Origin: Mixophyes australis
Lineage: Eukaryota > Chordata > Amphibia > Anura > Limnodynastidae
Direction: 5' to 3'
Assembly (NCBI GenBank): GCA_036250195.1
Contig: JAVHZZ010000003.1
Location: 42,381,835-42,445,834, forward strand
DNA: 64,000 nucleotides
Part shown: positions 58,476 to 64,000 of the stretch, piece by piece
How positions within the stretch are numbered: the first letter of the stretch is position 1
Layout: every line of letters begins with the position of its first letter
Notes under the pieces: model-generated
Seen by the model: the letters and a program-made list of their open reading frames with translations, nothing else
Databases searched by the model: none
What the model was told of the DNA's origin: nothing
Program-made: the position numbers and the translations under genes

Positions 58476-59249
58476 CCAGCTAGCAACCGGCCCATCTGAC
58501 CATCGGCCCTTCTGGCATTTGCCAGAAGTGCCAGATGGCCAGTCCGGCCCTGCTTGAAGACCCATAAATCTGAGATGTAGTTCACTGGTAGAGAACAGCA
58601 ACTCAAACCAGCTACCCTGCAGCTTCCTGCCATCAATCCCCAGCATGAACAACTCTATATCCAGGGTCATATTTGCACAGTGTTTTCCCCTCCCTGGCCA
58701 AACCCTTGGGTCTCTCCTTCTTAAACATTGGTGAGTTATGGACTAGGGGGGTGGAGCGGGAGTGGAGATGAGCTGTTATTCCACAGAAGCTCCCCTGCGG
58801 TTTCACAGACAGAGTGTCTCAGGAAGTCCTGTGGAGGAAAATGGGAACTAATTGGCCTTCCCCACCTCCAAATATCAGATAACAGTTAACCCCTTCTGAA
58901 ATTAACCCCTTACAATACTTTGTGATGTCACATGGTCCCCAGCTGTTCAATGCTTCCTATAGAGAAAAGATGGGTGAGAATGAATGTAGTTACAGCTCCT
59001 TCACCTGTATCCTGAAACCTGATACCCATAACCCACCTGGCTACACTGTAAGAACAATGAATAACAGCTTCACTGTAAAATCAACAATATACAATAAACA
59101 ATATACCTATTTACAATGAGCTACAATGTCCCCTTATCCACAAGTAATTAGACACTGCAGCTGTACTCTGGTGAGCTAGGGAACAAAAACAGGGCTATAA
59201 AAAGCACATGTTATAATCCACATTTTGTGAGAAACAAGGGACAGACTGG

Positions 59250-59990
59250 TTAAGGTGTTATCAAACTCGTTTCGTCACAGTGAGGAATAAATCTGAGGGC
59301 AGAGTCAAGTGTGACACCAAGGCAGCGGGCTTGGGAGACTGAGGAAATTGTGGTGTTATTGGCAGCAAGTAAGATTTGAGGCCAAGTGGTGAGTCTGGAA
59401 GGGGCGAGAATGATAACTTCTGTTTTGGACATGTTGACATTAAGGTAGTATTATGACATCAATATGGAGATAGCAGAAAGACAGTTGGTTACATAAAATA
59501 GTACAGAAGGGGAGAAGTCAGGGCAAGAGATATAGATATAAATTAGAGTGTCATCAGCGTAGAGGCAATACTGAATATCGAATGATTGAATTAGTTCCTC
59601 AATCGAAGAGGTGTATAATGAAAAAAGAAAGTGGCCAAAGACAGAGACATGTGGGACCCCAACAGATAGTGGGACTGGAGAGGAGGATGTGCCAGAGGTA
59701 GAAACACTAAAGGAGCTGTTCAATAGGTAGGAAGTGAACCAGAATAGAACTGTGCCACTAAGGCCAATGGAGTGTAGGGTGAGTAGGAGAAGAGGGTGAT
59801 CATCAGTGTCAAAAGCAGCAGTGGGGTCCAGGAGAATAAGTATGGAGAAATGACGGAGAAAGTGCATCAGGTAAAAGAGGTGAGCTAGAAATTTGCATGC
59901 AGTGGGGAGAGGGAACACAGAAGTTGGGAGGAAATAGGGTCGAGGGGCAGGTTGTAGGGTAAGATGATGAGATGAATGCAGAGACTTCAT
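59250..59990 (-). pseudogene. L2-type ORF2, reverse transcriptase part
   Basis: Reverse transcriptase of an L2 LINE, minus strand. The segment 59990-59451 (179 codons) has [15 protein letters not shown] (first catalytic Asp block), [19 protein letters not shown], where the family has a G-P-x-L-F motif, and [12 protein letters not shown] with the YADD catalytic motif. After a stop, 59432-59253 gives MSKTEVIILAPS and CLGVTLDSALRFIPH, where the LTR insertion begins. The active-site residues remain but stops and shifts rule out function. Confidence 0.92.
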
Positions 59991-60419
59991 TTTTAGTTAC
60001 TAGTAAGAATGAATTGAGGGTGGATTGGGGAATATAGGTGAAGGTGGGCAGACTGGGTGAAGTCTTTGAAATTTTTCATGGGGAAATATCTAGTCAAATG
60101 GCAGCAATTTTGTCATTGAAGTTGGCAAAATCATAGGCTGTGAGGGAGTAAGGAAGGGGGGGGGGCAGGGAAGTGAGTTGAAGGTGGCAAAGAGCCAACG
60201 TGGGTTAGAAGACTGGGTGGATATAAGAGATTTGAAATATGTTCATTTGCCAATTGAATGGACATTTCTGTAAGATGAAAGAATGAATTTATAGTGGTAA
60301 AAATTGGGATAGGACAGAGATTTCCTACAGTGGCACACTGCAGTGCAGGAGCACTTTTGCAGGTATGCTACGGGCAACACCTCCACTTTTCCTTTTTTAG
60401 AAGGTTTAGTAAATCTACC

Positions 60420-60519
60420 AATTTGTATCTACTACATGTATTGCGTGTCTTTGTGTGTACGTTATTATGACGTAACACATCCAAACGTATTTTTGTGTAT
60501 CTAAAATACAGAAATATAT
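60420..60519. other. Unassigned DNA
   Basis: Short AT-rich gap. Confidence 0.4.
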
Positions 60520-60900
60520 ACAAACACAGGTGACAGGGTAAAGCAAGTCAGATTATTTCTGGGACAGATAGTGAAAGGGATGGTAGAAAGCAGCGAGAAA
60601 TAGGCCGAAGCTTAAGAAAACAGGGAAAACAGGGCTAGGGAAGCAGGCTAAGAGGTACAGAGGGTGATGGAATAGTAGAAGGAGCACAGAAGGAAAGAGG
60701 GCCCTGCTCCTGAGAGCTTACATCCTAAAGGGAAGGGGGAGACACAAATAGGGTGGTACTAACTGGGGGAGAGAGCCAGGACAAGGAAGTTAGGAGGAGG
60801 ACTGATACACTTGAATAAAGAAATGAGTCTTAAGGGCACCCTTGAAGCCTTTGAGAGTAGATGCTAATCTGATGGAACGTGGAAGATTGAGTTAAGATTT
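60520..60900 (-). mobile_element. L2-type LINE 3' end
   Basis: On the minus strand, STLKGFKGALKTHFFIQVYQ matches the C-terminal FKxxLKTHLF block of L2 ORF2, followed by an untranslated region with GAGCAGGGCCCTC, as in the fragments near 39490 and 55460. Confidence 0.75.
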
Positions 60901-61766
60901 ATGTGTAAGTTTTGATGGAATTTAAAAAACAGCAATGATGCTTCATACATATTATATAGCCTTTCAGCGCCAGAGGCTTCATAACAATTTATATTCCTTT
61001 ATCTAATGTCTAATGTTTTCCTCTTTTATTTTTGTTATAGATACCTAAACATGATTGTGATTAAGCCATTTAAATTATAATACATAAAAATGATTCCAAG
61101 TAGAACTTTGTTTTTTTATTCATATTTTATTTTAGATTCTATGATTTTAAAATTACATTAATATGTATGCATAATTCTTAGGATTCTATTTAATATTTAA
61201 TTCCTTTTCATACTATTAAGTAGCTAAATGCTATTTCAATATGGAATGATTTATCATGGCACACATATTGGGCACATAGCTACCTCTTAAATATCGATCT
61301 GCATACAGTTCTCAAGCAAAACTCTATGCAGTTTCTCAAGCAAAACTGCATACAGTTTTGCTTGAGAAACGGTTGACATGTTGCAAGAATAAAACCAAAG
61401 TGTTTCACCAGCAGTTGAGACTATTTATTATTTATTCGATAACAATTGTAGTGCTTTTATATTTGTAGAATTCAGTAGAGTCAGGCTTCAATACATTGCA
61501 TTTGTTAGTTGATCCGCATAAGAAAATTATCCAGTCCCCATTACCAAAGACTTCCACATTGGAATTCATCAGGGCAAGGGTAGGACATGGCAGATGATCA
61601 AATAATGTATCCGCAACAATGCCTTACTTGATGCCTGCAGCCACATACCCCTTAGCACTGCTGTGCTTGGACTGTGATTTGCTCCTCTGGGTACATAACG
61701 TGTGGCAGGGTCTGGAACCTACTGTTAATACCCTACAGATCATAGCAGTCTTCTGGTATGCATTAC
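60901..61766. other. Unassigned DNA with one perfect palindrome
   Basis: AT-rich and without open frames. The palindrome at 61331-61370 is listed separately. Confidence 0.4.
61331..61370. repeat. Perfect 18-bp-arm palindrome
   Basis: GTTTCTCAAGCAAAACTG, spacer CATA, then the exact complement. A direct partial copy of the left arm (TTCTCAAGCAAAACT) lies just upstream near 61309. Confidence 0.95.
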
Positions 61767-62442
61767 TGTCAGGTGTCGTCCCCAGACTCCCCATCGGTGC
61801 TGGGGAAGGACGCCTGCCTCTTTTTGCTGCCTGCATCCCATTGCCTAACAACAGGACACTGTTCCGGGTTTCGCAAGCGCATGCATGCTCAGTGATATCC
61901 GCGTTCCGTTGTTTGGCAATGGGACACTCTCCCTCATGCTGTTGGTGGTCAGCTGCACCTGACCGCCAAATCTGTTACCCATCTATCAGGCACCACTTCC
62001 CATTATTTAAGAAACCTCCCTACAGTAGGCTGGTGTCAGAGTATTGGTTCACACCAGCTTCAGCATTCCTGTTACCTGTATCTTGCACCTGTGTTTTGGC
62101 TACTGACCTTTGACTTGACTCTTGGACTTCTCTCTCTGGTTATCCCTAGTACTGCATTGCTCGCTCTGGTTTGACCTTTGGCTTCCTCTGACCTTCCTCT
62201 GGATCATCCTTGGGTACATCGCTATTGATTGGCTTTGACCCGGACTGTTCGACCATCCCTGTCCACTACACTACCTCACTGGTGAATCTCTCTGGTAACC
62301 ACGACCGGCGCACTTCACACACTCAAGTCCATACCTTCTTGCAGGATCCCTGGTGAACACCGGGGTTGCGTTAGACTCTGTTGCATCCTGTTTAGTAGTG
62401 CCAATACCAGTCGGTGGTGAATCCAGCAACAATATCGCAACA
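61767..62442 (+). mobile_element. Solo LTR (Ty3/gypsy-like)
   Basis: Starts TGTCAGGTGTCG and ends ATCGCAACA, with the 5-bp duplication ATTAC at 61762-61766 and 62443-62447. A TATA-like CATTATTTAAGAAACC is near 62002. The C/T-rich second half resembles the solo LTR at 51355. 676 bp. The open frame of 164 codons starting at 61619 runs across the left junction and is not a gene. Confidence 0.93.
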
Positions 62443-62447
62443 ATTAC

Positions 62448-62661
62448 TTCTTCCATAATTATATATGACTAGATTTAGAATCACATATTCTATAAATATA
62501 ATGCAATGGCTAAAATTGAGCTGCAGGACATTTATTACACCTGCCAAATAATCATCTCTGAGGAATTTACACCTCTTCAATGTCCTTCTACTAATCCCGG
62601 TCTGGTCTAACTTTCTACCAGCATTTAGTCAGCTTAACCTCAATTTAATGTCTTATCCCTT
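62448..62661. other. Unassigned DNA
   Basis: No feature recognised. Confidence 0.4.
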
Positions 62662-63080
62662 AGGCTGGACACACACTACAGAAAATTTCTCCCAATGCAA
62701 TATCACGATTTTACAAACGACTAAGTCCCGATCAGCATGTCGATTCATGTGTACACACTAAATATGTTTTACAAGATTTACCGTCAGATCTGTGCTCTTC
62801 ATCTGTCATAACCATTGGCTGAAAAGATTGTGACTCTGCACACTCCATAGAGATCTATGGACACTGTCGGTCATGAGTGTATACACACTGCAGAATTGGA
62901 ACGACATTGTTCCATCATTAAACAAGATTATAGTCAAATCAAATCAAACAACACAATGTGCTTTGGAACGATAATCATTCATTATTGTTGCGTACTTTCT
63001 AATGCGATATTTAGCCGATGGTCGTTTAGCGCGTGATTGGCCCGATAATCTCTGAATACCCTGTAGTGTGTACCCAGCCT
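62662..63080. mobile_element. MITE with AGGCTGG-ACACACTACAG ends
   Basis: Left end AGGCTGGACACACACTACAG and right end, inverted, AGGCTGGGTACACACTACAG. The 419-bp interior is non-coding and only partly self-complementary. No target duplication established, so superfamily is left open. Confidence 0.85.
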
Positions 63081-63540
63081 TGCTTAATTTCCTAGATGGT
63101 GAGCAGAGTAAATGCCAATGCGTCAGCAGAAGTTGAACTACTATAACACCAAAGCCACACTGTCTCCCTCTGATACATTAGAGGAGACATTGAGAACTTC
63201 TTTTGTACAAGCCAAGGTCATCCACAAAGAAGCAATGCAAAGTATAATGTTTCAGGAGCTGAAGTTCAAGGGAAGCTAACGCTAGAAGCAAGTTCAATGA
63301 ACTGGCAATGAGGGGTTGACAGGAGACTGGTTTATTGTGCAGTGCCTGAGATTGAGGTAGATGGCATCAGGTGTTAACAGATCATTGCCTAAAAACAACA
63401 GAATCAATTAAGCTGCAGAGGATTTTAAACTGATTATGTAGCTTACAGTTTAGAGACCGCTAGAGATGACCCCTGGTGGATGGCCCATTTTCTACCCGTA
63501 CCATTCCAGAAAAGATGTGCAACCCTGCAATGTCTCATAG
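63081..63540. other. Unassigned DNA
   Basis: No feature recognised. Confidence 0.4.
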
Positions 63541-63862
63541 CTTATCATCATCAGCTATTTATATAGCACCACTAAATCCGCAGAGCTGTACAGAGAATTC
63601 ACATCAGTTGATGACCCATTGGAGCTTACAGTCTAAATTCCCTAACATATACACAGACAGCAAAAGAGACTAGGGTCAATTTGATAGCAACCAATTAACC
63701 TACCAGTATGCTTTTGGAGTGTTGGGGGAAACCGGAGCAACCGGAGGAAACCCACGCAAACATGGGGAGAACATACAGATAAGGCCATGGCCAGGAATCA
63801 AACTCATGACCCCAGTGCTGTAAGGCCGAAGTGCTATTCACTAAGCCACTGTGCTGCCCCCT
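63541..63862 (-). mobile_element. V-type tRNA-derived SINE
   Basis: Minus-strand copy of the family at 8649. The tRNA-like head is at the right end (AGTGGCTTAGTGAATAGCAC, B-box-like GAGTTTGATTCC), then the V domain, then GCTATATAAATAGC and the GATGATGATAAG tail at the left end. Both this and the 8649 copy are near full length. Confidence 0.92.
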
Positions 63863-64000
63863 ATGAGACTCGTACAACAGGTTAAGTCTGGGACTGCACC
63901 AGCACAGGGTCTGACAGGTACAACACACAGATAGAGATCCTTTTGCAGAGTTCTTTAATGTCTAGACTTCAACCATGAACAAAAACAAAGCAGACTCTTC

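Larger units (their letters stand above)
56385..58552. mobile_element. hAT-type non-autonomous element, 2.2 kb, with internal minisatellites
   Basis: Ends CAGGGCCGGACTGG at both sides in inverted orientation, flanked by a perfect 8-bp duplication CTTGAAGA (56377-56384 and 58553-58560). No transposase is found. The interior has a C-rich stretch, two minisatellites and a long palindrome, so the element is mostly tandem-repeat filler between short ends. Confidence 0.95.
56115..59279. mobile_element. Putative solo LTR inside the L2 LINE, itself interrupted
   Basis: Starts TGTGAAGATACTGGG and ends TTTCGTCACA, so TG..CA at both ends. Flanks GTGAC (56110-56114) and GTGAG (59280-59284) are a near-perfect 5-bp duplication. 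Subtracting the hAT-type insertion leaves about 990 bp, non-coding. An AATAAA on the minus strand near 56255 suggests minus orientation. Confidence 0.7.
55281..60361 (-). mobile_element. L2-type LINE, 5'-truncated, interrupted
   Basis: The ATT repeat at 55281-55331 is the 3' tail of a minus-strand LINE. The target copies are GGTTGCT (55274-55280) and GGTATGCT (60362-60369), near-identical. The body contains reverse transcriptase text at 59250-59990 and C-terminal text at 55770-56114. A 3.2-kb LTR-type insertion separates the two. Confidence 0.9.
54670..60419. mobile_element. Palindromic MITE split by nested insertions
   Basis: Left arm 54670-54740 (TAGGGTAGATTTGATAAACC, then GCAACCAATCAGATTCTAG). 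Its inverted partner is at 60362-60419, ending AGAAGGTTTAGTAAATCTACC. Middle pieces lie at 55074-55093 and 55236-55280 (AAAATGATAGCTAGAATATG). Pieces keep the correct order and orientation, so one element of about 0.2 kb was opened by three insertions. Confidence 0.88.

Noticed and set aside
57856..58499. 177- and 202-codon open frames rich in His, Thr, Tyr and Pro
   Set aside because: They read through the minisatellites of the hAT-type element in two phases at once; repeat artefact.
61619..62113. 164-codon open frame
   Set aside because: Crosses the left boundary of the solo LTR at 61767; chance frame.

Overview
The window looks like a stretch of a vertebrate nuclear genome, most probably from a frog or toad. 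It is AT-rich, I recognise no host exon, and it is dominated by interspersed repeats in many states of decay. The anuran assignment rests on three things: V-type tRNA-derived SINEs with LINE-like ATGATG tails, L2-type LINEs with ATT/ATAATA tails, and abundant palindromic MITEs built around a CCAATCAGATTCTAG core. The assignment is by recognition and cannot be taken to species. No rRNA, functional tRNA gene, CRISPR array or bacterial-type operon is seen. The window is best read as intergenic or intronic DNA.

Layout. 1-15111: mostly unassigned AT-rich DNA carrying a palindromic MITE (1441-1741), a decayed Tc1 element (3809-5001), a short Helitron with a clear 3' hairpin (5048-5512), a V-SINE (8649-8968), a second decayed Tc1 (9062-10073), palindromic MITEs, and the start of a 16-bp minisatellite (14855-15111). 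15112-25300: this minisatellite is split by a complete endogenous retrovirus on the minus strand (15112-23093; paired LTRs, primer-binding site, polypurine tract, broken gag, ruined pol), then by a 1.9-kb solo LTR (23165-25102) full of internal tandem repeats.

25300-37380: V-SINE remnant, a third Tc1 with intact TA-flanked ends (26260-27820), long unassigned stretches, and a GC-richer, coding-like segment of unknown identity (32867-34920). 37388-40310: about 2 kb of a degenerate 14-bp tandem array interrupted by a hAT-type MITE and an L2 fragment. 40386-49660: several MITEs in otherwise unassigned DNA. 49665-52321: a fourth Tc1, itself interrupted by a MITE, an unidentified 0.5-kb insert and a solo LTR. 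54670-60419: a palindromic MITE holding a stack of nested insertions (two small MITEs, then an L2 LINE, inside which lies an LTR, inside which lies a hAT-type element with two minisatellites and a 34-bp-arm palindrome). 60520-63862: L2 3' end, a perfect 40-bp palindrome, another solo LTR, a MITE and a V-SINE.

No set of genes here works together as a host pathway. The only proteins recognisable are remnants of transposases, LINE reverse transcriptase and retroviral Gag/Pol, all disrupted. Boundaries backed by target-site duplications (stated in each entry) are exact to the base; others are estimates to within tens of bases. All similarity and divergence statements come from reading by eye.
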